The notes: generated by a model not told the origin, from the sequence alone. 64,000 nucleotides of DNA from Acutalibacter sp. (GCA_020025775.1 JAHHRN010000006.1:1-64000); one strand, 5' to 3'; shown: positions 41,065 to 51,438, counted from the first letter of the stretch. A program made the numbers and translations.

Positions 41065-43446
41065 ATGCGTATCTTTTATAAAACCCCTACCAAGAGGCTC
41101 AAAAAGCGGCCGGCTTCACCGCTGAATCCGCCCAAAACCTCGAATTGGGAGCAAAGTGTTCTGCCACTCGGCAACGGCACGATAGGCCTTTCAGCTTACG
41201 GCGATATTCGTAAAGAAAAAATCGTTTTAAACTGCAAAAGCCTTTGGACCGGTGGTCCTTCTAAAAAGCGCCCCAACTACGCCGGCGGCAACATTTTAGA
41301 AAAAGATGAAAACGGCAAAACGCGCTATGATTATTTTAAAGAAATCCGTACCTTATTTCAAGAGGATAAGTCTGAAGAAGCCGGTAAGCTTTGCGACAAG
41401 CTTGTAGGCATCGAAGACGGCTACGGTGCTTACCAGTGCTTCGGTGTACTTCGTGTGCACCTGAAAAACGGTTTGCAAACTGCCGCGGATTATGAGCGTT
41501 CGCTCGATTTAGACACGGGTGTTTTGGATATTCAAATCCCGTTTCAGAAAGATGCGATTGAAAAACGCACCTACTTTGTCAGCCACCCCGATAAAGTAGC
41601 CGTGCTCCATTATGAAAAACCGCACAACGCTTTGCATTTAGATTTTTCCTTTGCTTCGGGCAGAAATTATGACAAAATCACCGTCACCAAGGACTCGATG
41701 ACAATTTCCGGCGCACTCGAGGATAACGGTCTGCTTTACTGCGCGCAATTCGGCTTTGAAACTGACGGCACAATCACCCCTACCGAAAATGGCATTGAGT
41801 TAAAACACGCCTCCGTATTTAACGTATATTTAGCCATGGACACCGATTACATGGACAACTACCCTGTCTATCGCACAGGGGAAAGTGTAGAAGCACTCGC
41901 GGCTCGACTGAAAGAAACGGTAGAGGCGGCAAAAGCCAAGGGCTTCATGGCACTTTTGGAAGCCCACAAAGCGGACTTTTCCTCTCTTATGCGAACCGCT
42001 TCAGTTTCTCTCGGCGGTGGCATGGACGATGTACCAACCGATGTGCTTTTGAAGGCTTATAAAAAGGGTAAAACCGACCGCAGACACAAGCGCACCTTAG
42101 AGGAGCTTTTATACGCCTACGGCAGATATTTGACCGTGGCTTCTTCTCGAAGCGGCGACCTTTTGCCCTCGAATTTACAGGGTATTTGGAACTGCACCGA
42201 CAAGCCCATTTGGGCAAGCGATTTTCATTTGAATATCAATCTGCAAATGAACTACTGGCCGACCTACATGACCAATCTGGCGCCCTGTGCCGACCCCTTA
42301 CTTCGCTATGTGGATGCCCTGCGCGTGCCTGGCAGATTGAGTGCCGAGGCCTACACCGGCATTGCTTCTAAAGACGGCGAAGAAAACGGCTTCCTGTTCC
42401 ACACGCAAAACACGCCCTTCGGCTGGACCTGCCCGGGTTGGGATTTCTCTTGGGGCTGGTCACCGGTTGCTGTGGCTTGGATTTTACATAATGTTTATGA
42501 ATATTATGAGTATACCAAAGATGAGGCACTTTTGCAAAATAAAATCTACCCGATGCTTTTGGAAAGTGCTCGCTACTTTGAAGCTCTGCTCGTAGAAAAG
42601 GACGGCAGACTGCTTTCCGTCCCCTGCTTCTCGCCCGAGCATGGTCCGCGCACCATGGGCAACACCTATGAGCAGTCCCTGCTTTGGCAGTTATTCCACG
42701 ACACCTTAGAGGCCGAAGAAGCCCTCGGTGTAGATACCGAGCTTATCGCGCATCACAAGGCGATTTTAGAAAAGCTTTCGCCCCTTGAAATCGGCTCGAG
42801 CGGGCAGATTAAAGAATGGTATCACGAAGCGGAGCTTGGAAAAATTGGCGAAAAGCACCACCGTCATTTGTCGCATCTTCTGGGGCTTTACCCCGGCAAT
42901 CTCTTTGACAAATTCGAGCATCCCGAATACATCAAAGCGGCAAAGGTTTCCTTAAACGGCCGCGGCGATAAATCCACCGGCTGGGCCATGGGGCAAAGAA
43001 TCTGCACATGGGCACGCATCGGCGACGGCAACCGCGCGCTGTCCCTCATTGAAACGCTGTTCCAAAACGGTATTTACGTGAATCTTTTCGACTTCCACCC
43101 GCCCTTCCAGATTGACGGCAACTTCGGCTACACAGCAGGCGTAACCGAAATGCTGATGCAAAGCCATTTGGGCTGTATCGAGATTTTACCTGCCCTGCCC
43201 ACCGAATGGGCAAAGGGCGAAGCGCATGGCCTTGTAGCCCGTGGCAACTTTGTTTTAGATTTTAGCTGGAATGATGATACATTAGAAACCCTTTCGGTCA
43301 CTTCGAGAAGCGGCGGCATATGCCGTATTCGCACAAACAGTGGCAAGCTCGCTTTGGACGGCACAGCGCCGCAATATGACGAGCGCGGCTGTCTGGTATT
43401 CGAGACCGAAAAAGGCAAAACCTATGCTTTGCACCTCACCGATTAA
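41065..43446 (+). CDS. GH95-family alpha-L-fucosidase
   Basis: A 793-residue enzyme with canonical GH95 residues: N-x-N in DFHLNINLQMNYWP, the acid in CFSPEHGPRTMGNTYEQS and the aspartate in FHPPFQIDGNFGYTAG. The N-terminal domain (WEQSVLPLGNGTIGLSAYGDI) and the C-terminal beta domain are complete. No signal peptide is present, so it works on imported glycans. An in-frame ATG 21 codons upstream overlaps the promoter and was rejected. Expected to release fucose, probably alpha-1,2-linked, or a related sugar such as L-galactose. Confidence 0.9.
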   Translation: MRIFYKTPTKRLKKRPASPLNPPKTSNWEQSVLPLGNGTIGLSAYGDIRKEKIVLNCKSLWTGGPSKKRPNYAGGNILEKDENGKTRYDYFKEIRTLFQEDKSEEAGKLCDKLVGIEDGYGAYQCFGVLRVHLKNGLQTAADYERSLDLDTGVLDIQIPFQKDAIEKRTYFVSHPDKVAVLHYEKPHNALHLDFSFASGRNYDKITVTKDSMTISGALEDNGLLYCAQFGFETDGTITPTENGIELKHASVFNVYLAMDTDYMDNYPVYRTGESVEALAARLKETVEAAKAKGFMALLEAHKADFSSLMRTASVSLGGGMDDVPTDVLLKAYKKGKTDRRHKRTLEELLYAYGRYLTVASSRSGDLLPSNLQGIWNCTDKPIWASDFHLNINLQMNYWPTYMTNLAPCADPLLRYVDALRVPGRLSAEAYTGIASKDGEENGFLFHTQNTPFGWTCPGWDFSWGWSPVAVAWILHNVYEYYEYTKDEALLQNKIYPMLLESARYFEALLVEKDGRLLSVPCFSPEHGPRTMGNTYEQSLLWQLFHDTLEAEEALGVDTELIAHHKAILEKLSPLEIGSSGQIKEWYHEAELGKIGEKHHRHLSHLLGLYPGNLFDKFEHPEYIKAAKVSLNGRGDKSTGWAMGQRICTWARIGDGNRALSLIETLFQNGIYVNLFDFHPPFQIDGNFGYTAGVTEMLMQSHLGCIEILPALPTEWAKGEAHGLVARGNFVLDFSWNDDTLETLSVTSRSGGICRIRTNSGKLALDGTAPQYDERGCLVFETEKGKTYALHLTD

Positions 43447-43457
43447 AGGAGAATTTT

Positions 43458-44078
43458 ATGCACATCCCCTCTTCCACCACTGACAAACTGCTTTTAGAGG
43501 ATTTTGAAACCGCGCTTAAAAATGCGGCAAAGCCCTCGGAAAGCTATGACGTTTCCAAATGGCTCTTTGTGCCCAATGCCTATGACGAATACCGTTATAT
43601 TTTAGGCACGCGGGGCAAAAATCCGCTGATTTGCTGTGGGATTAACCCCTCGACAGCGGCACCCGACAATTTAGACAACACCTTAAAATCCGCCGAGCGC
43701 ATCGCCTTACATAACGGCTTTGACAGCTTCATTATGCTTAATATCTATGCCCAACGCGCGACAAATCCCGACGATATGGAAAAGAATTTTAATCCCTTTC
43801 TGCACGAGGAAAACGTGAAGGCTTTCGAGTATGCACTCACCCTTTGTGACGGACAACCCACCGTTTGGGCGGCTTGGGGTACAATTATTGAAAAGCGTCC
43901 GTTTTTGCAAAACTGCTTAAAGGATTTTGTGCGGGTCGGCAAGGAAAATAAGGTGCACTGGGTTTCGGCAGGCAAGGTGTCTAAGAAAGGGCATCCGCAC
44001 CACCCCTTGTATCTTCGCAAAGACAGCCCCTTAGACGATTTTAATATGGATGACTATGAGGCGAGCTTTGCATGGTAG
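43458..44078 (+). CDS. DUF1643-family protein
   Basis: A 206-residue protein with DUF1643 landmarks: CCGINPSTAAPDNLDNTLKS, FIMLNIYAQRATNPDDM, VWAAWGTIIEKRPFL and KKGHPHHPLYLRKD. Function is unknown. It is 11 bp after the fucosidase gene and overlaps the next gene by 7 bp, so the three are cotranscribed. Many DUF1643 proteins occur in accessory DNA, but nothing here shows transfer. Confidence 0.8.
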   Translation: MHIPSSTTDKLLLEDFETALKNAAKPSESYDVSKWLFVPNAYDEYRYILGTRGKNPLICCGINPSTAAPDNLDNTLKSAERIALHNGFDSFIMLNIYAQRATNPDDMEKNFNPFLHEENVKAFEYALTLCDGQPTVWAAWGTIIEKRPFLQNCLKDFVRVGKENKVHWVSAGKVSKKGHPHHPLYLRKDSPLDDFNMDDYEASFAW

Positions 44079-45136
44079 ATAAAATTTTGAAATTAGAATC
44101 CTCTTGGGAGCACCTGCAAAAGACCGAGCTTCCGCTTGTGCTGTACGGCACGGGCAACGGCGCGGATAAAATTTTAGACCGCTTAGAAGCACTCGGGATT
44201 TCCCTTTACGGCGTGGCGGCGAGCGACGGCTTTGTGCGCTCCAGGCAGTTCCGCGGGTTTACGGTGCACCCCATTTCATATTACGAAAAAACCATAGGTG
44301 AATTTATTTTGCTGGTCGGCTTCGGTTCGAATCGACCTGAACTGTTTGAATATGTTAAAAAGTTCTCTCAAAAGCATCCTTTGCTTTTCCCCTGCGTTCC
44401 CGTATACGGAGATGAAATTTTCGACAGAGCCTTTATAGAGGCGCACAGAGCCGAATTAGAGGCAGTCTACAACGTGCTTGCTGACGAGCAGTCGAAGCGG
44501 GTATTTGAACTTTGTCTGCGTTTTCAGCTTTGCGGTCATTTTGAGGATTTGGAAAAGGCAATCACAAATAAGGATGAAATCTTTAATAATATTTTAAAAC
44601 TCGAAAAGAACGAAAGCTATTTAGACCTCGGGGCGTATCGTGGCGACACGGTGGAGGAATTTTTACAGTATACGGATAACGCTTACGCTTCGATTATGGC
44701 TTTAGAGCCGAATGCCAAAACCTTTTTGAAATTACAGGCGTATTTGGAAAATAAACAATTACAAAACTGCACCGCTCTGCACGCGGCAATTTCCGACACA
44801 TGTGGCACATTATTTTTCGAGGGAGACGGCAGACACAACACCGCCGCCCTAAACGGCAAAACCGCGGTGGAAGCGGTATCGGTCGATGCGCTCACCCCTG
44901 CCGTGCCGTTCAGCTACATTAAAGCGGATGTAGAGGGCTTGGAGTTTTCGATGCTCGAGGGTGCAAAGGATACCCTTCAAAAGTATAAGCCGAAGCTCAA
45001 TCTTGCGGCGTATCACAAAAGCCGAGATATTTTTGAGCTGCCGCTATTCCTTTTAAAAACGAACCCCGACTATAAGCTCTATTTGCGAAAGCACGAGGGC
45101 TTCCCCTTTTGGGATTTGAATTTTTACTGCATTTAA
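44072..45136 (+). CDS. FkbM-family methyltransferase with N-terminal extension
   Basis: A 354-residue protein. About 170 N-terminal residues carry LVLYGTGNGADKILDRLEALG, a nucleotide-binding-like start seen in cell-surface sugar-modifying proteins. The FkbM domain has YLDLGAYRGDTVEEFL (SAM loop), IMALEPNAKTFLKLQAYL, HAAISDTCGTLFF and SYIKADVEGLEFSMLEGA. It presumably O-methylates a sugar on a surface glycan or glycolipid (inference). It ends at a bidirectional terminator shared with uvrA. Confidence 0.82.
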   Translation: MVDKILKLESSWEHLQKTELPLVLYGTGNGADKILDRLEALGISLYGVAASDGFVRSRQFRGFTVHPISYYEKTIGEFILLVGFGSNRPELFEYVKKFSQKHPLLFPCVPVYGDEIFDRAFIEAHRAELEAVYNVLADEQSKRVFELCLRFQLCGHFEDLEKAITNKDEIFNNILKLEKNESYLDLGAYRGDTVEEFLQYTDNAYASIMALEPNAKTFLKLQAYLENKQLQNCTALHAAISDTCGTLFFEGDGRHNTAALNGKTAVEAVSVDALTPAVPFSYIKADVEGLEFSMLEGAKDTLQKYKPKLNLAAYHKSRDIFELPLFLLKTNPDYKLYLRKHEGFPFWDLNFYCI

Positions 45137-45169
45137 AAAAGCTGTCTTACGAAAGGTAAGACAGCTTTT
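45137..45169. terminator. Bidirectional terminator between the FkbM gene and uvrA
   Basis: AAAAGCTGTCTTAC - GAAAG - GTAAGACAGCTTTT is a perfect 14 bp stem with A/T tails on both sides, between convergent genes. Confidence 0.92.
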
Positions 45170-45173
45170 CTTT

Positions 45174-48017
45174 TTAGGCTTTATCTTTTTTAGCTTTTTC
45201 CAACAGCGGTTTTAAATACTGACCCGTATAGGATTTTTTGCATTTTGCCACCTGTTCGGGTGTGCCCTCGGCAACAATCGTGCCGCCCTTATCGCCGCCC
45301 TCGGGGCCTAAGTCGATGATATGGTCAGCTACCTTGATGACATCCAAATTATGCTCAATCACGACCACGGTATTGCCGCCGTCGGCAAGCTTTTGGAGCA
45401 CGTCGATGAGCTTGTGCACATCGGCAGTATGCAGACCTGTGGTCGGCTCATCTAAAATATAAATGGTTCTGCCCGTGGCACGCTTGGAAAGCTCTGTCGA
45501 AAGCTTCACGCGCTGTGCTTCGCCGCCCGAAAGCGTGGTCGCACTTTGCCCGAGTTTGATATAGCCAAGACCTACATCGTAAAGCGTTTGCAGTTTTCTG
45601 GCGATTTTCGGGATATTCGAGAAGAACTCCATGGCTTCTTCCACGGTCATTTCGAGCACATCCGCAATGGTTTTGCCCTTGTATTTGACCTCTAAAGTTT
45701 CTCTATTGAAGCGTGCGCCGTGGCAAACATCGCAGGGCACATAAATATCCGCCAAGAAGTGCATTTCAATTTTCATTACGCCGTCGCCCTGGCAGGCTTC
45801 GCATCTGCCGCCCTTGACGTTAAAGGAGAATCTGCCCGGTGCATAGCCGCGTTTTTTCGCTTCCTGTGTCTCGGCGAACAGCATACGAATATCGGTAAAC
45901 ACGCCCGTATAGGTCGCAGGATTCGAGCGCGGGGTTCTACCGATCGGCGACTGGTCAATATCGACAATCTTATCTAAATGCTCCATGCCCTCGATGCATT
46001 TATGCTTGCCGAAGGGCTTTTTCGAGCCGTTCAGCTCATTGGAAAGGCGTTTAAACAGGATTTCATTCACAAGCGAGGATTTGCCCGAGCCGGAAACACC
46101 CGTGACGGCAATAAACTTGCCCAAGGGGAAATGCACGGTCAAATTTTTGAGGTTATTTTCCTTCGCGCCGCGCACAATCAGCTCTTTGCCGTTGCCCTCT
46201 CGGCGTGTTTCGGGCACTAAAATCTTGCGCTTGCCCGAAAGATACTGGCCGGTTATGGATTCGGGGCAGGCTTTAATATCCTCCACCGTGCCGGCGCAAA
46301 CGACCTCTCCGCCATGCACACCTGCACCGGGGCCGATATCTACAATATAATCCGCCGCATACATAGTATCTTCATCATGCTCTACCACGATGAGCGTATT
46401 GCCTAAATCTCGCAAATGACGAAGTGTCGCAAGCAGGCGGTCATTATCGCGCTGATGCAAGCCGATGCTCGGCTCGTCTAAGATATAGAGAACGCCCATT
46501 AAAGAAGAACCGATTTGCGTTGCCAAACGGATGCGCTGATTTTCGCCGCCCGAAAGTGTGCCCGAAGAGCGAGAAAGCGTTAAATAGTTGAGACCGACAC
46601 TGACTAAGAATTCGAGACGGGAGCGGATTTCTTTTAGAATCTGCTCACCAATCATACGGTCCCGTTCAGAAAGCTCTAAATGGTCGATAAAATCTAAGGC
46701 TTTTTCGATAGAAAGATTGGAAAACTCAAAGATATTGAGTCCACCGACCGTAACGGAAAGAGAAACCGGCTTTAAGCGTGCGCCGCCGCAATCGGGACAG
46801 GGCTGTGCTTTCATCATCTGTTCAATTTCCCAGCGTGACCACTCGCTCGTGGTTTCGTTATAACGGCGCTGTAAGTTGTTGACAATGCCCTCAAAGGGGG
46901 ATTCATACGTGCCGAATCCGTAAAGCCCCTCTCTTTGCATCGTCAGCTTTTTCTTTGTGCCGTAGAGCAGGGCTTGCATGGCTTTTTTAGAGAATTTTTC
47001 AATCGGCGTATCCAAGGTGAAACCGTATTCTTTGCCGAGAGCTTCATAGTACATCCGCGCAATGGTGCTAGTTTCCACGTTCGACCAGCCGTTCGCCTTG
47101 ATAGCCCCCTCACGAATCGAAAGAGATTTATCCGGGATAACCAAATCGGGGTCTACGGTCAAAAAGACGCCGAGACCCGTGCAGGTTTCGCAAGCGCCGT
47201 AGGGATTATTGAAAGAGAACATACGTGGGGATAATTCATCCACGGAAATGTTGTGCTCGGGGCAGGCATAATTCTGCGAAAAGAGGAGATCCTCCCCCTC
47301 CATGGGGCTGACGAGCACCGTGCCGCCCGTTAAAGAAATCGCCGTTTCCACGGAATCCGCCAAGCGGCTACGCACATCCGCACGAATCACAATACGGTCG
47401 ACGACAATTTCAATAGTGTGCTTGATATTTTTATCTAAAGCAATATCCTCAGACAAATCATAAATGCTGCCGTCAACGCGTACACGGACAAAGCCCGAGC
47501 GGCGTGCGGCATCGAGTTCTTTGGTATGCTCGCCTTTTCTGCCGCGAACAATGGGTGCCATGATTTGCAGTCTAGTGCCCTCGCCGAGCGAAAGCACCTT
47601 GTCGATAATGGTATCGACAGACTGGCGGGTGATTTCCCGACCGCAGACCGGGCAGTGCGGCACACCGACACGGGCATATAAAAGACGCAAATAGTCATAA
47701 ATCTCGGTTACCGTGCCCACGGTGGAACGTGGATTTTTCGAGGTGGTTTTCTGGTCAATAGAAATGGCGGGTGAAAGTCCCTCAATAGATTCCACATTCG
47801 GTTTTTCCATTTGCCCTAAGAACTGGCGCGCATAAGAGGAAAGCGATTCCACATAGCGTCTTTGCCCTTCGGCGTAAATGGTATCGAATGCCAAGGAGGA
47901 TTTGCCCGAGCCGGAAAGTCCTGTAAAGACAACCAGCTTATCGCGTGGAATCGTTACATTTATATTTTTTAAGTTGTGCTCCGCCGCACCTTTTACAATA
48001 ATATCTTTACTTGCCAT
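45174..48017 (-). CDS. uvrA: Excinuclease ABC subunit A
   Basis: A 947-residue damage-recognition ATPase of nucleotide excision repair. It has two ABC modules (GLSGSGKSSLAFDTIY and GVSGSGKSSLVNEILF Walker A; GGENQRIRLATQIGS and GGEAQRVKLSTELS signatures). Zinc-binding cysteines appear in CPVCGREI, CPDCGGARLKP and CEACQGDGVMK with CDVCHGARF. Start overlaps the uvrB stop by TGATG, with GGAGGAACG upstream. Confidence 0.97.
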   Translation of the reverse strand: MASKDIIVKGAAEHNLKNINVTIPRDKLVVFTGLSGSGKSSLAFDTIYAEGQRRYVESLSSYARQFLGQMEKPNVESIEGLSPAISIDQKTTSKNPRSTVGTVTEIYDYLRLLYARVGVPHCPVCGREITRQSVDTIIDKVLSLGEGTRLQIMAPIVRGRKGEHTKELDAARRSGFVRVRVDGSIYDLSEDIALDKNIKHTIEIVVDRIVIRADVRSRLADSVETAISLTGGTVLVSPMEGEDLLFSQNYACPEHNISVDELSPRMFSFNNPYGACETCTGLGVFLTVDPDLVIPDKSLSIREGAIKANGWSNVETSTIARMYYEALGKEYGFTLDTPIEKFSKKAMQALLYGTKKKLTMQREGLYGFGTYESPFEGIVNNLQRRYNETTSEWSRWEIEQMMKAQPCPDCGGARLKPVSLSVTVGGLNIFEFSNLSIEKALDFIDHLELSERDRMIGEQILKEIRSRLEFLVSVGLNYLTLSRSSGTLSGGENQRIRLATQIGSSLMGVLYILDEPSIGLHQRDNDRLLATLRHLRDLGNTLIVVEHDEDTMYAADYIVDIGPGAGVHGGEVVCAGTVEDIKACPESITGQYLSGKRKILVPETRREGNGKELIVRGAKENNLKNLTVHFPLGKFIAVTGVSGSGKSSLVNEILFKRLSNELNGSKKPFGKHKCIEGMEHLDKIVDIDQSPIGRTPRSNPATYTGVFTDIRMLFAETQEAKKRGYAPGRFSFNVKGGRCEACQGDGVMKIEMHFLADIYVPCDVCHGARFNRETLEVKYKGKTIADVLEMTVEEAMEFFSNIPKIARKLQTLYDVGLGYIKLGQSATTLSGGEAQRVKLSTELSKRATGRTIYILDEPTTGLHTADVHKLIDVLQKLADGGNTVVVIEHNLDVIKVADHIIDLGPEGGDKGGTIVAEGTPEQVAKCKKSYTGQYLKPLLEKAKKDKA

Positions 48018-49972
48018 CAGCGTTCCTCCTTTAATTTTTTAATTTTATCACGCAGCATGGCGGCGTGCTCGAATTCTAAAAGCTGAGAAGCCGCCTGCAT
48101 TTCTGCGGTTAATTTCTTGATAAGCTCCTGCTTTTCCAAAGCACTCATGCGCTTTTTGGGCTTATCGTCCTTATGCGAGGAGATTTCCAAAATCTCGCGA
48201 ACATCTTTTTGAATGGTTTTCGGCACAATGCCGTGCGCTTCGTTATAGTTTTGCTGTTTTTCACGGCGGCGCACCGTTTCTTCAATCGCGCGCTCCATAG
48301 ACGGCGTAACGGAATCGGCATACATAATGACTTCGCCGTTTGCATTTCTTGCCGCTCTGCCAATCGTCTGCACAAGCGAGGTTTCGGAGCGCAAGAAGCC
48401 CTCCTTATCCGCATCTAAAATCGCGACTAAGGACACCTCGGGAATGTCGAGACCTTCACGCAGAAGGTTAATACCGATTAAAACATCGAAATGCCCGAGA
48501 CGCAAATCACGGATAATTTCCATACGCTCAATGGTATCAACATCGGAGTGCATATAGCGCACGCGGATGCCCTGCTGTTCGAAGAAATCGGTTAAATTTT
48601 CTGCCATTTTCTTGGTAAGTGTAGTAACCAGCACGCGTTCCTTTCGCTCGGCACGCACGTGGATTTCGGAGATTAAATCTTCGATTTGTCCTTCAATGGG
48701 GCGCACGAAAATTTCGGGGTCTAAAAGGCCGGTCGGTCGAATAACCTGCTCCGCGACCTGTGCACTCTTTTCCTGCTCCAACGGGCCGGGTGTTGCACTC
48801 ACGAAGATTTTCTGCCCGATTTTGGAGTAAAATTCGTCGAAGGTCAGCGGTCGGTTATCATATGCCGACGGCAAACGGAAGCCGTAATTGACTAAAGATT
48901 CTTTTCTCGAGCGGTCACCGCCGTACATGGCGCGCACCTGCGGCAAGGTCACGTGGGATTCGTCGATAAAGAGCAAAAAGTCATCGGGGAAATAATCGAG
49001 CAAGGTACAGGGGGCCTTGCCCGCTTCTCTGCCGGACATGACACGGGAATAGTTTTCAATACCCTTGCAAAAGCCGGTTTCACGAAGCATTTCCACATCG
49101 TATTCCGTTCTTTGGCGGATTCTTTGAGCTTCGATGAGCTTGCCCTCTTTTTCAAACTGCGCCACGCATTCTTCCATTTCGTTTAGGATTTCTTCGGTGG
49201 CTTTTTCCATTTTTTCGGGCGGCACGATATAATGCGAGGCTGGGAAAATCGCTACGTGCGAAAGCACCTCTTTCACCTGACCCGTAATCGGATTGATTTC
49301 GCTGATGCGGTCGATTTCGTCACCGAAAAATTCAATGCGAAACGCCGTATCATTCGAGTAGGCAGGAAAGATTTCGACTACATCGCCGCGCACACGGAAT
49401 TTGTTACGTATAAAATTAATATCATTGCGTTCATATTGAATGGCAACCAGCTGCTCTAGCAGCTCGTCCCTGTCTTTTTGCATCCCCTCGCGCAGAGAAA
49501 TAACCATGGTGCGATAATCAATCGGGTCGCCCAAGGTATAAATGCACGATACGCTCGCCACGATGATGACGTCCCGACGTTCGGAAAGTGCCGAGGTCGC
49601 CGAGTGGCGTAGGCGGTCGATTTCATCGTTAATCGCCGAATCCTTTTCGATATAGGTATCGGTATTCGCGATATAGGCTTCGGGCTGATAGTAGTCATAA
49701 TATGACACGAAATATTCCACGGCGCTGTCGGGGAAAAATTCCCGAAATTCCGAGCAGAGCTGTGCCGCCAAGGTTTTATTGTGCGCCAAAACCAGGGTCG
49801 GGCGCTGCACACGCTCAATAATATTCGCCATGGTAAAGGTTTTGCCGGAGCCGGTAACACCCAATAAGGTTTGCTCCTGATAGCCTTTTTCTAAGCCTTC
49901 TACGAGCTTATTTATGGCCTCCGGCTGGTCGCCCATAGGTTTATAGGGCGCAACTAATTTAAACTGTTCCAT
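48017..49972 (-). CDS. uvrB: Excinuclease ABC subunit B
   Basis: A 651-residue helicase-like damage verifier that loads on DNA with UvrA and recruits UvrC. Walker A is LGVTGSGKTFTMAN, the beta-hairpin region is YYDYYQPEAYI, DEAD-like LLFIDESHVTLPQ, motif VI TIGRAARN and the C-terminal UVR domain ELIKKLTAEMQAASQLLEFEHAAMLRDKIKKL. The chosen ATG has AAGGAGG upstream; a start 15 codons earlier overlaps the site. A -10-like TATACT lies about 55 bp upstream. No GAAC-N4-GTTC SOS box is seen before it. Confidence 0.97.
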   Translation of the reverse strand: MEQFKLVAPYKPMGDQPEAINKLVEGLEKGYQEQTLLGVTGSGKTFTMANIIERVQRPTLVLAHNKTLAAQLCSEFREFFPDSAVEYFVSYYDYYQPEAYIANTDTYIEKDSAINDEIDRLRHSATSALSERRDVIIVASVSCIYTLGDPIDYRTMVISLREGMQKDRDELLEQLVAIQYERNDINFIRNKFRVRGDVVEIFPAYSNDTAFRIEFFGDEIDRISEINPITGQVKEVLSHVAIFPASHYIVPPEKMEKATEEILNEMEECVAQFEKEGKLIEAQRIRQRTEYDVEMLRETGFCKGIENYSRVMSGREAGKAPCTLLDYFPDDFLLFIDESHVTLPQVRAMYGGDRSRKESLVNYGFRLPSAYDNRPLTFDEFYSKIGQKIFVSATPGPLEQEKSAQVAEQVIRPTGLLDPEIFVRPIEGQIEDLISEIHVRAERKERVLVTTLTKKMAENLTDFFEQQGIRVRYMHSDVDTIERMEIIRDLRLGHFDVLIGINLLREGLDIPEVSLVAILDADKEGFLRSETSLVQTIGRAARNANGEVIMYADSVTPSMERAIEETVRRREKQQNYNEAHGIVPKTIQKDVREILEISSHKDDKPKKRMSALEKQELIKKLTAEMQAASQLLEFEHAAMLRDKIKKLKEER

Positions 49973-50108
49973 ACGGTGGTCCTCCTTTTGCTTCGTTTTC
50001 GGCTTTCTTCTGTTCATCCATATCTTTTAGTATACCACAAACCTCTAAAAAAAAGGAAGACAAGAACCGTTAAAAATTTTAAAAAATCTTTGAATTTTTA
50101 GAAAATAA

Positions 50109-50138
50109 AAAGGACTGCTCTAAAAAGAGCAATCCTTT
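50109..50138 (-). terminator. Terminator of radC
   Basis: AAAGGACTGCTC pairs with GAGCAATCCTTT around TAAAAA (one internal mismatch), with a T-rich tail on the minus strand. Confidence 0.75.
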
Positions 50139-50143
50139 ATTTC

Positions 50144-50854
50144 TTATTCAAACATTGCAGAAAATCGTTTGCTTGCCGCCATCGAGAACCAGTCTTTTCC
50201 GGCGATAATGAAATGGTCCTGCACCGTGATGTCAAAATTTTTAAGACACAAAATCATATGCCGTGTCAGCTCCACATCCGCGGCAGACGGAACTGCCACA
50301 CCGGCAGGATGATTGTGGGCTAAAATCACAGAGGAGGCATTGGAATTGATTGCCGCTTCTGCAATTTTGCGAAGATTCAGCTCGGTGCTGTCCCCCGTCC
50401 CCTCGGTTATGGTGACGGTGTTGGTGACCTTACATTTATGATTCATGCAAACAGCAATGAGGTTTTCTTTGGTTTTACCGACAAAGAGCGAAGCGAGATA
50501 TTCCCCCGCCGCTTGCGCCGAATTTAAAATCAAAGCATTCTTTTTGACCTTATCCTGCTCGTATTTTGCGAAAAGCTCGGGCATCATTTTAATTAAAACC
50601 GCCGTCGTTTCGCCGACACCGTCCACGTGCATCAAGGCATCGAGGCTGGCATCGAACACACCGGAAAGCGAGCCAAATTCGGCAATGAGCTTATGGGCAA
50701 GCTCGTTCGTATCCCGTTGCGGAATCGAGTAAAAGAGCAACAGCTCTAAGGCATTATGGTCGGCAAAGCCGGAAAGTCCCTCCGCCTTAAACCGCGCACG
50801 CAGTCTGGCTCTGTGCCCACCGTGCGGCGCAAAAGGCTTCTGCTGTTCTGCCAT
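50144..50854 (-). CDS. radC: RadC-family JAB-domain protein
   Basis: A 236-residue protein with helix-hairpin-helix DNA-binding sequence (LDALMHVDGVGETTAVLIKM) and a JAB/MPN metalloprotein domain with VILAHNHPAGVAVPSAADVELT. The original DNA-repair role of RadC is doubtful, and biochemical function is unknown. It begins 2 bp after pyrE, so the two are cotranscribed. Confidence 0.92.
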   Translation of the reverse strand: MAEQQKPFAPHGGHRARLRARFKAEGLSGFADHNALELLLFYSIPQRDTNELAHKLIAEFGSLSGVFDASLDALMHVDGVGETTAVLIKMMPELFAKYEQDKVKKNALILNSAQAAGEYLASLFVGKTKENLIAVCMNHKCKVTNTVTITEGTGDSTELNLRKIAEAAINSNASSVILAHNHPAGVAVPSAADVELTRHMILCLKNFDITVQDHFIIAGKDWFSMAASKRFSAMFE

Positions 50855-50856
50855 GT

Positions 50857-51438
50857 TTATTTCTTGCGGCTGCCGGGCTTAACAAGCTCAAGGTCGCCTG
50901 CTTTGCAAAGCGGGCACTCGTCAGCTTCCCAAGACTGTACGTCTGCGGCATAAACTGCCTTGAACGGTACACCGAAATCTACCTTGCCTGCGGTTCTGTC
51001 TACAACAGAGCCAACACCGACAACAACGCCGCCGGCTTCTTTTACAAGGTCGATAACTTCACGAACGGAACCACCGGTGGTAACTACGTCTTCTACAACT
51101 AAAACACGCATACCGGGGGTAACAACAAAACCACGGCGAAGAGTCATCTTGCCGTTTTCATCACGCTCGGTGAAGAAGTTTTCGCACTGCAAAGAACGGC
51201 TTACTTCATAAGCCATTTGCACAGCACCCATAGCGGGGCCGATAACAACATCTACATTTTCATCCTTATATTTTTCGCCGAGAGCTGCACAAAGCTCTTC
51301 GCTGTATTTGGTGTTACGGAAGATTTTTGCACACTGCAAATAACGATTGGAATGGCGGCCGGAAGTTAAGAGGAAGTGACCCTCTAAAAGCACGCCTGCT
51401 TCTTTCAAAATTTCTACTACTCTTTCATCTGAAATCAT
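50857..51438 (-). CDS. pyrE: Orotate phosphoribosyltransferase
   Basis: A 193-residue enzyme that makes OMP from orotate and PRPP in pyrimidine synthesis. The PRPP loop is VLVVEDVVTTGGSVREVIDL. LLTSGRHSNRYLQCAKIF and DVVIGPAMGAVQMAYEV are family motifs. The C-terminus carries an additional CPLCKAGDLELVKPGS segment seen in many clostridial PyrE proteins. AAAGGAG precedes the start. No pyrimidine attenuator or PyrR site is evident. Confidence 0.95.
   Translation of the reverse strand: MISDERVVEILKEAGVLLEGHFLLTSGRHSNRYLQCAKIFRNTKYSEELCAALGEKYKDENVDVVIGPAMGAVQMAYEVSRSLQCENFFTERDENGKMTLRRGFVVTPGMRVLVVEDVVTTGGSVREVIDLVKEAGGVVVGVGSVVDRTAGKVDFGVPFKAVYAADVQSWEADECPLCKAGDLELVKPGSRKK

Noticed and set aside
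49973..50100. SOS box before uvrB
   Set aside because: Only GAACCGTT-like partial matches are present; no GAAC-N4-GTTC palindrome, so LexA control of uvrBA is not supported here.
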